NCBI GenBank assembly: GCA_902812405.1
Contig: CADDZI010000016.1
Span: 1 to 45,618, forward strand
DNA: 45,618 nucleotides
Origin: a bacterium
GTDB taxonomy: Bacteria > Vulcanimicrobiota > Vulcanimicrobiia > Eremiobacterales > Eremiobacteraceae
Reading direction: 5' to 3'
Part shown: positions 7,676 to 15,630 of the stretch, piece after piece
How the letters are laid out: every line of letters begins with the position of its first letter
Numbering within the stretch: the first letter of the stretch is position 1
Program-made: the position numbers and the translations under genes
Notes under the pieces: model-generated
The model's input: only the letters and a program-made list of their open reading frames with translations
Databases searched by the model: none
Told to the model about the DNA's origin: nothing

Positions 7676-8839
7676 TTAGGGAACGAGGTGCGCCAGGCCA
7701 GCGGCCGTCATGATGCGCTCATCCGGCGGCGGGTGCGTGTAGAAGTACCACACGGCAAGATGGCTGGGGTGGAGCGGTGAGAGATCGATGCAGGCCAGGC
7801 GCGCTTGCGCCCGCACACCGGCATCTCCCAGGTGAGTGTGTTCACCTGCGAAGACGTCGGCTGCGTGCTCGATCTGACGGGAGAGCGCGTTCGTGACGGG
7901 AGCGGTGACGAGAACAAAGACCAGCAACAGCGCCGCGATCAGCGGTGCGGCGGCTGGGTCGGCGAGGTCGTGCGACAAAGGAGGACGTCTTGCGAGACGC
8001 GCGCCGACAGTTGCCAGGATTGCCAGCGCGACGAGGACCGTTACCCACGCCTCGAACGTGCCCAGCCACAAATGGCCAAGCTTGTAGTGGCCCATCTCGT
8101 GTGCCATGACGTACAGCACCTCGTCCGGCCGCATGTCGGCCAGCAGCGTGTCGCCGACCGCGATGCGCTCGGTGCCGGCCAAACCGGCAACGTAGGCGTT
8201 GACCTCGCGCGTCTGCGCACTCATGTTGTACTCGTAGACGACCGAGGCGCGAATGCCCTCATCGGCCGCCAGCCGCAAGATGGCGTGGGTCAGCGGCGAC
8301 GGCGGGAGCGGACGGTATGTGTTGAAGAGCGGCGCGATGAAAACCGGATACACCGCGTTCCCCAGGACGAGCAGCACGGCGGCCCCGGCGGCCGCCAGCA
8401 GGTACCAGGCGCGAAGCCGGGCCACGGTGCGCAGAAGAGACGCGCCGACGAATGCGGCGATGACCGCGCCGAGTGCCAGAGACACGCTCCAGTCCCGAAA
8501 CCAGCGGGCCGGGGTCTCCCCCGACAGGCCAAAGTCGTGCGGAACCACAAAGCCTGCGTAGAACGTCAAGGGTACCATCACAAGGGAGAGCCCGGCAAAG
8601 AGCAGCGCAATGAAAACGGCGGCGAGGAGCCACGGCTTGCGCACCCTTGCGGCAAGCGCCGTGCGCACACCGGCCGACGCACCGCTTCCATACCACCACA
8701 GCAAAAACGCCAGTTCCACGCCGGCGTACACGAAGTAGAGCGGACGCGTCAGGTGCGCGAGTTCGGATGCCATGAGCTGGCGAGGCACGGGATACACCCG
8801 ATCGACGATCTGCTCGATCCCGGGCGGGAAAGGGATCAT
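7676..8839 (-). CDS. M48 family (Ste24/CAAX-protease-like) membrane metallopeptidase
   Basis: Integral-membrane zinc protease of 387 aa. The ATG at 8839 is preceded by GGAGAAAG; the frame runs further upstream only through a palindromic element, so I reject the longer form. Hydrophobic segments at about 33-50, 71-95, 118-135, 145-172, 262-282 and 298-318 surround the active site HEMGH (247-251), with the third zinc ligand in EHAAD (Glu324). The CAAX-like N-terminal half (FYAGFVVPHDFGLS...) places it nearer Ste24 than HtpX. In bacteria such enzymes act in membrane protein quality control; the actual substrate here is unknown. It lies between a TonB-dependent receptor and the IclR gene, all minus strand. 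Confidence 0.9.
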   Translation of the reverse strand: MIPFPPGIEQIVDRVYPVPRQLMASELAHLTRPLYFVYAGVELAFLLWWYGSGASAGVRTALAARVRKPWLLAAVFIALLFAGLSLVMVPLTFYAGFVVPHDFGLSGETPARWFRDWSVSLALGAVIAAFVGASLLRTVARLRAWYLLAAAGAAVLLVLGNAVYPVFIAPLFNTYRPLPPSPLTHAILRLAADEGIRASVVYEYNMSAQTREVNAYVAGLAGTERIAVGDTLLADMRPDEVLYVMAHEMGHYKLGHLWLGTFEAWVTVLVALAILATVGARLARRPPLSHDLADPAAAPLIAALLLVFVLVTAPVTNALSRQIEHAADVFAGEHTHLGDAGVRAQARLACIDLSPLHPSHLAVWYFYTHPPPDERIMTAAGLAHLVP

Positions 8840-8858
8840 TCTTTCTCCGTGACGCCGC

Positions 8859-8970
8859 GTCGGTCGCGCAAGCGCGACCGCAACGCCAGGCGCGCAGTGT
8901 AACGGTCGGCCTTGGCCCATCTCTCGGTCGCGCACGCGCCCCCGCGCGTTGCGCAAGCGCGACCGCTACA
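8859..8970. repeat. Palindromic elements between the receptor and protease genes
   Basis: One near-complete copy lies at 8859-8884, a GGTCGGCC-type half copy at 8902-8917, and a pair of part copies at 8921-8970. The last one reads (on the minus strand) GTAGCGGTCGCGC, and its TAG is the stop codon of the TonB-dependent receptor. Confidence 0.8.
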
Positions 8971-11900
8971 ATTTCCAGTTGAGTTCGAAGCTCATTTGCA
9001 GGGGTTGCTTGACGCCGACGAATCCCGTGTTGTTGTTGTTCAGCCACATACCGTACGGGTAGCGCAGCTGGACCGGTCCCGCCGCCGCCTGAGCCAGCGT
9101 CCCTCCCGTCGGTTGCAAGAAGCTGGACGGCAGCGAGGAGTACAGGCAGATGTTGGGGGCATCCCAGGGATATCCGCGCTGATGGCAGCTGTCCACGATG
9201 TTCGAGAACACGGCCGTCGCCGACACCTGCGATGTGAGCTCGTAGTTCACCGCCGCGTTGAGCGTCAACCGCCAGGGCTCCCGGAACTGGCCGAAGTTGT
9301 CAAACTGGCCGGTGTACGGGTCCGGGATCATCAGCGGGACGCCGCACGACTGGCTGGCCACGGTCGTCACGGTGGTGCAGTTGGCGGAGGCACCCGGCCC
9401 TCCGACACCCGGTACGGCGCCCGGCCACGACAGCGGCGAGCCGTACTTCGTCCCCGAGCTGTACGCCAAGGTCGGCGTCACGCTGAAGCGGTCGTGCTTG
9501 TAGTTGAGGATGAGTGAGGCGACGTCGGGCACCTCGTAGCCGTTGGCGGCCGCGAACGGAACCGGGATAAGGTCGTAGGGTTCGTAGTTGCCGTGCCGAT
9601 CGAAGAGCGGTTGCGGCGACAGGTTGTAGTACGGGTTGTTGGTCGCGACCGCATTCTGATTGCCGAACACGCCGCACAAGGCGGTGGGATTGCTGGACGG
9701 CGCCGCGCCGGCGCAGGCACTCGTGAACGAGTTGTAGAGCTGGATGTACTCGTTCATGTTGTCGATGACGTTGCGGCCGTCCGGGAAATCGTGGTACTGG
9801 ATGTAGCTGTGGTTGTACGTGTAGGCCAGCTGCATGGCCAAACCGTTGCGCGCAAAGTCACCCTTGCTGAGTGCGAATTCCACACCGTACGAAGTCAAGT
9901 GCCCGGTGTTGAGCCCGCCGAACAGGCCGCTGAGCGCGTTGACGATGATCTGTTGGTACTGGTTTTGCGTGCTGCGGTAGTAGGGTGAGATTTTGAAGCT
10001 GACGTCGGTTCCGGTGAAGCGGTGCTCGAAGGATAGGTCGAAGTTGGTGGACTGGTCCGGCACGACGTCGTGGTTAGGCGTGTTGAGCCCGTAGGCCGCG
10101 AAGTTTTGACCCAGGAAGCTGGCCAGGTTTTCCTGACCCGTGTTCCAGGAAGCCTCCCGCGTGCTGGCCGGTCGTGCATAGAGACCGGCGGAGAAGCGCA
10201 GTACGCTGTCCGGATTCAGCTGGTAGCTGGCGGCAAAGCGCGGCTCGAACACGCTGTGCGAGAAATCGTGGGGATTGACGTTGACCAGGTTGACGTTTGT
10301 CGTCAGCGGGAACGACGCGGCACAGGTTCCCGCGGGCCCCTTGTAGAGCGGCTGGAAGTAGCCCGGCGCAAAGCAATACTCGCGATTGTACGCGTTGAAC
10401 CAGAATTGACGCGACGGATAACCGGCCGCCGTGTTGTCGTCGAGCACGATGGTGTAGGTCTCAAAACGCGCCCCGATGTTGAGGTTGAGGCGTTCGGTCG
10501 GCCGCAGGTTATCGTTGATCGAGAAGGCGTCGAAAATCGGTCGAACCTTATTCAGGTTGTAGCTGTAGCCGTTCTCCGTGACCACCCACTGCGTACCCGC
10601 GGCGGCCGGGAAGGGCTCCAAGTTCGCCAACGTCGTCGGCCCGGCACCGTAGGGAGCAAAGGTGCCTTGATTTGGGTTGGCGGAGAATGCAGAGACCGCG
10701 GGACTCCCAAAGCAGGTCACGGGCCCTGCTGAGATGCCTCCCGGTCCGTAACAGTTGCCGGCGGCATCGACGTCGTTCGTGATGCCATAGCCCGCCGCGA
10801 AGGCATACCCCGGCAATGCCGCACCCGGGAATCCATGCGTCGTCGTGTAGCGCAGGATGTGAATCTGGTTGTAGAAAGCCGAGATGGTCAGCAAGTTCTG
10901 GTCGTTGAGCTGATTCGAGTAGTCGATGACGCCGCCCGTCGTGTGCGAGGGCAGCTCGTAGTCGGCAATCTCGCCGCCGTAGCAGCAAAAGCCGAGCTCG
11001 GCTGAGACCGGGCCGTGAATGAACCAGTCGGAGTACAAGGTGTACCCGAAGATGCGCAGGTAGGATGTGCTTGAGAAATTGCGCTGATACTGGAGCTTGG
11101 TGATCGCAACCGAGTTTTCATTGGAATCGCGCAGATTGTAGGGGATCGCGCCGTCGAACAAGTGAGGCGTGCTGGGATAGAGGTAGGGCACGACGTCGGC
11201 CGGATTGGGAGGCGCGAAGATGGGCCCCCTGTAGACGGCACCGTCGCTGAAGGTGAGAGGCTTGCCGACCGTGTTGTTCTGCACGTACGCCGGACCTCCC
11301 AAATCGTTAATCGAGCTGTAGTACGGCATGAGGATGTAGCCGGTCATCCACAGCGCCTGAATGTCGTCTTTGGTCGTGCCGTCACGGTGCGGCACTTCCA
11401 GGTGCAGGTTGGCAACCGACTCGCGGTCGATGGTCTCGGCGATGCCGTAGGTGTTACCCGGGTCGAACGCATCCGTGCTGTTGCCGAAAAACGTCGTGTT
11501 GAGGGGGTAGAAGTAGCCCGGAGCACCCGCACCGTTGGCATTATTGATGTAGCGATACGCCGTGTTGGCAGCCAGCGATCCGATGTACCAGGAAAAGTTC
11601 TGATCGGGCGTGGCGCCGCCGGCCTCGACCGAAGCCTTGTTGTAGAGAGAGGGGGAACCGATGGCAAGGCTGGCGTTGGCAAACCCCGGCAACGTGCCTC
11701 GCTTGACGACCTGGTTGACGTATCCGGCAATCCCCGAGGCATCGGCGTACGGCGGTGTGCCGCCCGTATAGACCTGCAGCTCCTGCTGGCCTAAGTTCGA
11801 GAGAAACGTCTGCGGGGCGTTGTCGTACGAGCGATTGACGGGAATACCGTCAAATTCCCATCCGACTTGGTCGAGGTCACCGCCGCGGATGTACACGGGT

Positions 11901-12448
11901 TGGTACCAGCCTTGCTGCCCCTGGGGAACGTTGACGCCGGGAACGGCGGCCATACCGCTGTAGGCGGTGTTAAGGTTTCCCGCTCCGGCCAAAGTGGCCG
12001 CCGCCTGCTGGGTGGCCACGTTGATCGAGTAAACGTCGCTCGTCGTCCCGGGTCGCACAAGGTCCGTCGACGATCGCACCGTGACATGACCCAGCGTCGT
12101 AATCGTCTTGATGAGGGCGATGGACACGGTCTGGACTTGGTCGGCGGTCACCGTGATCCCGCGCGTCGTCGAGAGGTCGTACCCCTCTTTGCTGGCCGTT
12201 ATCGTGTACGTGTCGGGAGCCAGGGAGATGAACGCGAAGTTTCCTTGGCTGTCGGTCACAGCCGTCGCACTCTGCGATGGCGAGGCAGCCGTCACCGTGA
12301 CGCCCGCCAGGGGTGCATTGGTGCGGCTATCGTAGACCCGACCGTGAATGACGCCCGTCGTGCCGGCGACTGCCGGCCGCACGAAGCCAACCCATAACAA
12401 TGCCAGCGCCGCCACTACGACGAGGCAGCGCCGATACGCATGCGACAT
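8966..12448 (-). CDS. TonB-dependent receptor with carboxypeptidase-regulatory-like N-terminal domain
   Basis: Outer-membrane receptor for energy-dependent uptake of an unknown ligand; 1160 aa. The ATG at 12448 is preceded by GGGAGG. A signal peptide (about 1-28, hydrophobic core VVVAALALLWVGFV, cleavage after AVA) is followed by a CarboxypepD_reg-like beta-sandwich (about 30-110), a plug domain at about 120-240 (YIRGGDLDQVGWEFDGIPVNR), and a long beta-barrel rich in Tyr/Asn/Gly ending in FELNWKL. The regulatory-like domain is common in receptors of Bacteroidota, Acidobacteriota and some diderm Terrabacteria. No TonB, ExbB/D or ligand-processing gene is adjacent. The stop codon belongs to a palindromic element. 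Confidence 0.92.
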   Translation of the reverse strand: MSHAYRRCLVVVAALALLWVGFVRPAVAGTTGVIHGRVYDSRTNAPLAGVTVTAASPSQSATAVTDSQGNFAFISLAPDTYTITASKEGYDLSTTRGITVTADQVQTVSIALIKTITTLGHVTVRSSTDLVRPGTTSDVYSINVATQQAAATLAGAGNLNTAYSGMAAVPGVNVPQGQQGWYQPVYIRGGDLDQVGWEFDGIPVNRSYDNAPQTFLSNLGQQELQVYTGGTPPYADASGIAGYVNQVVKRGTLPGFANASLAIGSPSLYNKASVEAGGATPDQNFSWYIGSLAANTAYRYINNANGAGAPGYFYPLNTTFFGNSTDAFDPGNTYGIAETIDRESVANLHLEVPHRDGTTKDDIQALWMTGYILMPYYSSINDLGGPAYVQNNTVGKPLTFSDGAVYRGPIFAPPNPADVVPYLYPSTPHLFDGAIPYNLRDSNENSVAITKLQYQRNFSSTSYLRIFGYTLYSDWFIHGPVSAELGFCCYGGEIADYELPSHTTGGVIDYSNQLNDQNLLTISAFYNQIHILRYTTTHGFPGAALPGYAFAAGYGITNDVDAAGNCYGPGGISAGPVTCFGSPAVSAFSANPNQGTFAPYGAGPTTLANLEPFPAAAGTQWVVTENGYSYNLNKVRPIFDAFSINDNLRPTERLNLNIGARFETYTIVLDDNTAAGYPSRQFWFNAYNREYCFAPGYFQPLYKGPAGTCAASFPLTTNVNLVNVNPHDFSHSVFEPRFAASYQLNPDSVLRFSAGLYARPASTREASWNTGQENLASFLGQNFAAYGLNTPNHDVVPDQSTNFDLSFEHRFTGTDVSFKISPYYRSTQNQYQQIIVNALSGLFGGLNTGHLTSYGVEFALSKGDFARNGLAMQLAYTYNHSYIQYHDFPDGRNVIDNMNEYIQLYNSFTSACAGAAPSSNPTALCGVFGNQNAVATNNPYYNLSPQPLFDRHGNYEPYDLIPVPFAAANGYEVPDVASLILNYKHDRFSVTPTLAYSSGTKYGSPLSWPGAVPGVGGPGASANCTTVTTVASQSCGVPLMIPDPYTGQFDNFGQFREPWRLTLNAAVNYELTSQVSATAVFSNIVDSCHQRGYPWDAPNICLYSSLPSSFLQPTGGTLAQAAAGPVQLRYPYGMWLNNNNTGFVGVKQPLQMSFELNWKL

Positions 12449-12461
12449 GAAAGCCTCCCAC

Positions 12462-12481
12462 TTGGTGTTGCGCAACGCCAA
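12462..12481. promoter_or_regulatory. 20-bp near-perfect palindrome upstream of the receptor gene
   Basis: TTGGTGTTGCGCAACGCCAA is palindromic except for one base pair. It lies just upstream of the receptor's Shine-Dalgarno (12449-12460) and in the divergent region towards the YjbQ-family gene. It could be an operator; no matching regulator is identified. Confidence 0.35.
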
Positions 12482-12597
12482 CGCACGGACGGCATCCTGA
12501 CATGTCCGCGCCCGTGCTCTCCGGGCGAGGCATTCCCATGACGGGGGGCGCAGTCCTTGCGCCGCCGGCCGGCGAAGGTGTCAGACGGGAGGAGCGT

Positions 12598-13014
12598 ATG
12601 ATCGCCTACACGACCTACCTGACGGTTCGGACCAAGAAGCGTTACGAGATCCTGGACATCACCGACCACGTCGAGCGTGTCCGCGAGGAGTCAAAGCTGC
12701 GCGATGGCCTGATTTTTGTCAGCGCCATGCACATCACGGCCAGCGTTTTTGTCAACGACCACGAACCGGGCCTGTGGGCGGACATCATGGACTGGCTGGA
12801 GCGTCTGGCGCCCGCCAAACCGGACTACCGGCATCACCAGACCGGCGAGGACAACGCGGATGCACACCTCAAGCGCATGCTGCTGGGTCAGCAGGTCTTT
12901 GTACCGGTCACCGAGGGCAAACTAGACCTGGGGCCGTGGGAGCGGGTTCACTACGGAGAGTTTGACGGCCAGCGCCCGAAGCGCATTCTCTTCAAAGCGA
13001 TGGGCCTTCCATAA
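12598..13014 (+). CDS. YjbQ family (UPF0047) protein, putative secondary thiamine-phosphate synthase
   Basis: 138 aa from the ATG at 12598, which has GGGAGGAG seven bases upstream; the frame is open further back, but those codons overlap the divergent regulatory region. It is a full-length single-domain YjbQ protein: TVRTKKRYEILDITDHV at the N-terminus, SAMHITASVFVNDHE, HHQTGEDNADAHLKRMLLG carrying conserved His/Glu/Asn residues, and a C-terminal GPWERVHYGEFDG. The family was annotated as thiamine phosphate synthase because a member complements thiE mutants weakly; its real role is unsettled. It is followed, after a 387-bp gene-free stretch, by a creatininase-family gene on the same strand. 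Confidence 0.88.
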   Translation: MIAYTTYLTVRTKKRYEILDITDHVERVREESKLRDGLIFVSAMHITASVFVNDHEPGLWADIMDWLERLAPAKPDYRHHQTGEDNADAHLKRMLLGQQVFVPVTEGKLDLGPWERVHYGEFDGQRPKRILFKAMGLP

Positions 13015-13401
13015 AGATCGAAGGCCGGCGTACGCCGATCGCGGTCTTCGGTTGCCGAACAAAGCGCGGTTTGAGCACGCGCTTCCGTCTCGCAAGCCTA
13101 AAAAAAGCAGTTCATGCTCGCCGCGCACAAGCAGAAAGCGGCGCTGCACACCGGCACCTTTGCCGACAGCCTGTATCAGGTTTTGGTGTCGGCCCGCGCA
13201 CAAGCAGAAAGCGGCGCTGCACACGGGCACCGTGCAGCACCGAGCAAATCCTGGAAGGCACACCACTCTGGGGGGATGACCGGTATGTGACGGCTCTCCC
13301 GGACCGAATCTGTGCGCGGCTGTGCGCGGCCTGCGATTGCCTCAACCTGGGGCTGCCGGGGCAGCGGAGCGGTCGTCGGGGACCCCGAATTTGGCGGCTA
13401 C
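13015..13401. other. Gene-free stretch with a duplicated 38-bp segment
   Basis: No gene is supported here. A 38-bp segment occurs at 13121-13158 and again at 13194-13231 with one mismatch (core CAAGCAGAAAGCGGCGCTGC). A 7-bp inverted repeat GCTGCAC/GTGCAGC (13216-13222 and 13232-13238) overlaps the second copy and could fold as a hairpin. No T-run follows. These elements are unrelated in sequence to the GCTAC-ended palindromic family. Confidence 0.6.
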
Positions 13402-14214
13402 ATGGCCGGGCCAAGCAGGTACCACTACGGCGAGATGACGTGGCCCCAGGTTCGTGAGGCTGCCGCCGCTCGCCGCGTCGCTGTGGTTCCCGTTGCGACT
13501 CTCGAGGACCACGGTTTCCACCTGCCGGTGGACACCGATGTCCGGCTGTGCTATGCCGCTTGCGATCGGGCCGTCGCACGGGTTGCCGAGAAGGCGGTCT
13601 TGGTGCCGCCTGTCATCCACGGGTACAGCCCTCATCACATGGACTTCCCGGGGGCGTTGACGATCACGTGGGATACTTTCATCCGCTACCTCCTCGACGT
13701 CTGCAAGAGCCTGGCGGCGCACGGCTTTGCGCGCATCCTTATCGTCAACGGTCACGGCAGCAATACGCCCTTCGTCGATATCGTTGCGCGTCTGACCGTT
13801 GTCGAGACAACCGCCGTCGCGGCCGCCATCAACTACTGGAACGCTCCCGGTGTCCGCGAGGTGGCCGAGAGCTTACGCGAGTCGGACGCAATTGGCGGGA
13901 TGAACCACGCCTGCGAGTTCGAGACATCTTTGTATTTGGCACTTCGTCCTGATCTCGTCGACATGTCGCGGGCGGTACGCGAGCTGGGTCACGAACCGAC
14001 GAAGAACTACTGGACTGACCTCGTTGCCGGAGATGGACCGCTCATGCTCATGGAGCACTGGAGTGCTCTCTCGCACAGCGGCGTCATGGGTGACCCGACG
14101 AAGGCCAGCGCCGCAAAAGGCGAGCGCCTCTTGGAGGCGATTGCACGCGGACTCGCCGAGGTTATTGAGGAGTTGCGCGAGCGGCGCACGCCGCAGCGCA
14201 TCGACCATCACTAG
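13402..14214 (+). CDS. Creatininase family amidohydrolase
   Basis: Metal-dependent amidohydrolase of the creatininase fold, 270 aa from the ATG at 13402 (a GTG at 13312 would add 30 residues with no family match). Family motifs are all present: LEDHGFHLPVDTD (34-46) with the metal-binding Glu/His/Asp, HHMDFPGALTI, NGHGSN (116-121), and HACEFETS (169-176). Family members include creatinine amidohydrolase, the MftE peptidase of mycofactocin maturation and FAPy deformylase; nothing nearby (no mycofactocin radical SAM genes) narrows the substrate. A palindromic element follows 27 bp after the stop. Confidence 0.88.
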   Translation: MAGPSRYHYGEMTWPQVREAAAARRVAVVPVATLEDHGFHLPVDTDVRLCYAACDRAVARVAEKAVLVPPVIHGYSPHHMDFPGALTITWDTFIRYLLDVCKSLAAHGFARILIVNGHGSNTPFVDIVARLTVVETTAVAAAINYWNAPGVREVAESLRESDAIGGMNHACEFETSLYLALRPDLVDMSRAVRELGHEPTKNYWTDLVAGDGPLMLMEHWSALSHSGVMGDPTKASAAKGERLLEAIARGLAEVIEELRERRTPQRIDHH

Positions 14215-14240
14215 GATCGTCAGAGCCGCTGAATCTAGAC

Positions 14241-14353
14241 GTAGCGGCCGCGCTTGCGCGGCCGACGGAATGTTATTGCTGCTCGTCCGACCACAGCCGC
14301 GCAATTCATGCAAACGTGAATCCGTCTTTCGGTCGCGCAAGCGCGACCGCTAC
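14241..14353. repeat. Two palindromic elements in opposite orientation
   Basis: A GGCCG-stem copy at 14241-14272 (GTAGCGGCCG...CCGACGGAA) faces a GGTCG-stem copy at 14324-14353. They lie between the convergent creatininase and GGDEF genes. The second copy provides the TAG stop of the GGDEF gene (minus strand CGG TAG CGG). Confidence 0.88.
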
Positions 14354-15630
14354 CGGCGCGGAATGGGGCCCTCCCCGGGATACCGTACCCTCCTAGGCAA
14401 CGCCCGGGTGCGCGCATACGCCACGCGGTTGCGGCCCTCGCGCTTGGCTTCGTACATCCGCGCATCTGCAAATTCGAGCAGGCGGTCCGCCGGAGCCTCC
14501 GCCGTGGCCGGCACATCAACCGGAAAGTGCGCGACCCCAATGCTCACGGTCAGCGGGATGAAAGGCGCAGGAATTCCGTCGGCCGAGGCCGCGAGGTCGG
14601 TCTTCTCGAGCCTCGCGCGCAGGTGCTCGGCGACCGCAATGGCGTCGTCTTTGGTGCGATCCAGCAGAGCAATGCAGAACTCGTCACCGCCGTTGCGCCC
14701 CGCAAAGCCGCCGGTTGCCGCAATCTCCGCCAAGATGGCGGCCACGCGCTTGAGCAGCACATCCCCAACCGCGTGCCCAAACGTGTCGTTCCACATCTTG
14801 AAATTGTCGGTGTCGATGAAGAAGAGCGCAAGGTCGCGGGGCGCAGAGAGCGGCACCTGCGTGTGGCGGCGCAGCTCGATCTCGCGGCGTAGCCGGGCGC
14901 GAAAGGCCGACGGCGTCAGCAGCTGGGTTAAGGCGTCGATGTCCGCTTCACGTCTCACGTCGTCGGTGAAGCAGGCCCGCTGCAGGGCGTCGGCCGCCAC
15001 TGCCGCCACCAACTGCGCGGCCTGCACCTCGTGCGCGGCAAAAGGCGCCTCATGCGAGCGCTCGGCGTACAGCACGCCGATGACGGATGGCCGGCGCCCA
15101 AACCCGCGCGGTACGAGCAAGGGGAGGCACAGCGCCCAGACGCGGTCGCGGCTGCCGGCAAGCGGGCAGGCACACCGGCCGGCAGTCACATCCCGGGTAA
15201 GGTCCGCAGCGACCTGTGCCAGGTTTGCATCCGCGGCGTGAGGCCCGACCACCGCTGCGCGACCCCGACTGGCGACCCAATCCACGATGGTATCGCCCTC
15301 GCATGGTTCCCCCACGCGCAAAAACTCCGTGTAGCCTCCCGTCCGCGCGCCGACAACCAGCCGGCCTCCCCGGTCAATGCAGCACACGACGACGGGCGCA
15401 CCGAGAATCTCGCGGCAGCGCTCGACGATCCGCAGGCACGTGTCCGGCACGGACTCGGACGCCGCCTGCGTCAACGGCGGTGCCACGTTCGTCAGCAAGG
15501 CCAATCGGCGCTCGGCTTCCCGGGCCCGATCACACGCGGCGCGCAGGCGCAGGCTTTGTTCCAACGCCCAAGCGGCACATCCCGCAGCCAGTGCCGCGCA
15601 CGCCACCCACCCGGCGGCCGCCGGCAGCAC
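14350..15630 (-). CDS. Membrane-anchored GAF/GGDEF diguanylate cyclase
   Basis: 426 aa, started at a GTG (15630) whose G is the last base of the glmU TAG stop, so the two are translationally coupled. A single hydrophobic N-terminal helix (about 4-24), a short coiled coil (about 28-45), a GAF-like domain (about 55-215) rich in cysteine, and a GGDEF domain (about 228-395). The signature is GGDEF (314-318) with DTDNF (273-277) for metal binding. The inhibitory RxxD site is absent (TGGF at that place), so product feedback is probably lost, unlike the enzyme at 5003-6487. The usual DALTGLxNR start is DALTQLLTPSAF here. Likely active; signal unknown. Confidence 0.88.
   Translation of the reverse strand: MLPAAAGWVACAALAAGCAAWALEQSLRLRAACDRAREAERRLALLTNVAPPLTQAASESVPDTCLRIVERCREILGAPVVVCCIDRGGRLVVGARTGGYTEFLRVGEPCEGDTIVDWVASRGRAAVVGPHAADANLAQVAADLTRDVTAGRCACPLAGSRDRVWALCLPLLVPRGFGRRPSVIGVLYAERSHEAPFAAHEVQAAQLVAAVAADALQRACFTDDVRREADIDALTQLLTPSAFRARLRREIELRRHTQVPLSAPRDLALFFIDTDNFKMWNDTFGHAVGDVLLKRVAAILAEIAATGGFAGRNGGDEFCIALLDRTKDDAIAVAEHLRARLEKTDLAASADGIPAPFIPLTVSIGVAHFPVDVPATAEAPADRLLEFADARMYEAKREGRNRVAYARTRALPRRVRYPGEGPIPRR

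Noticed and set aside
13114-13290. A 58-codon ORF starting at ATG 13114 in the YjbQ-creatininase gap
   Set aside because: It runs through a direct repeat that is read in two different frames, has no convincing ribosome binding site, and the peptide resembles nothing I know.
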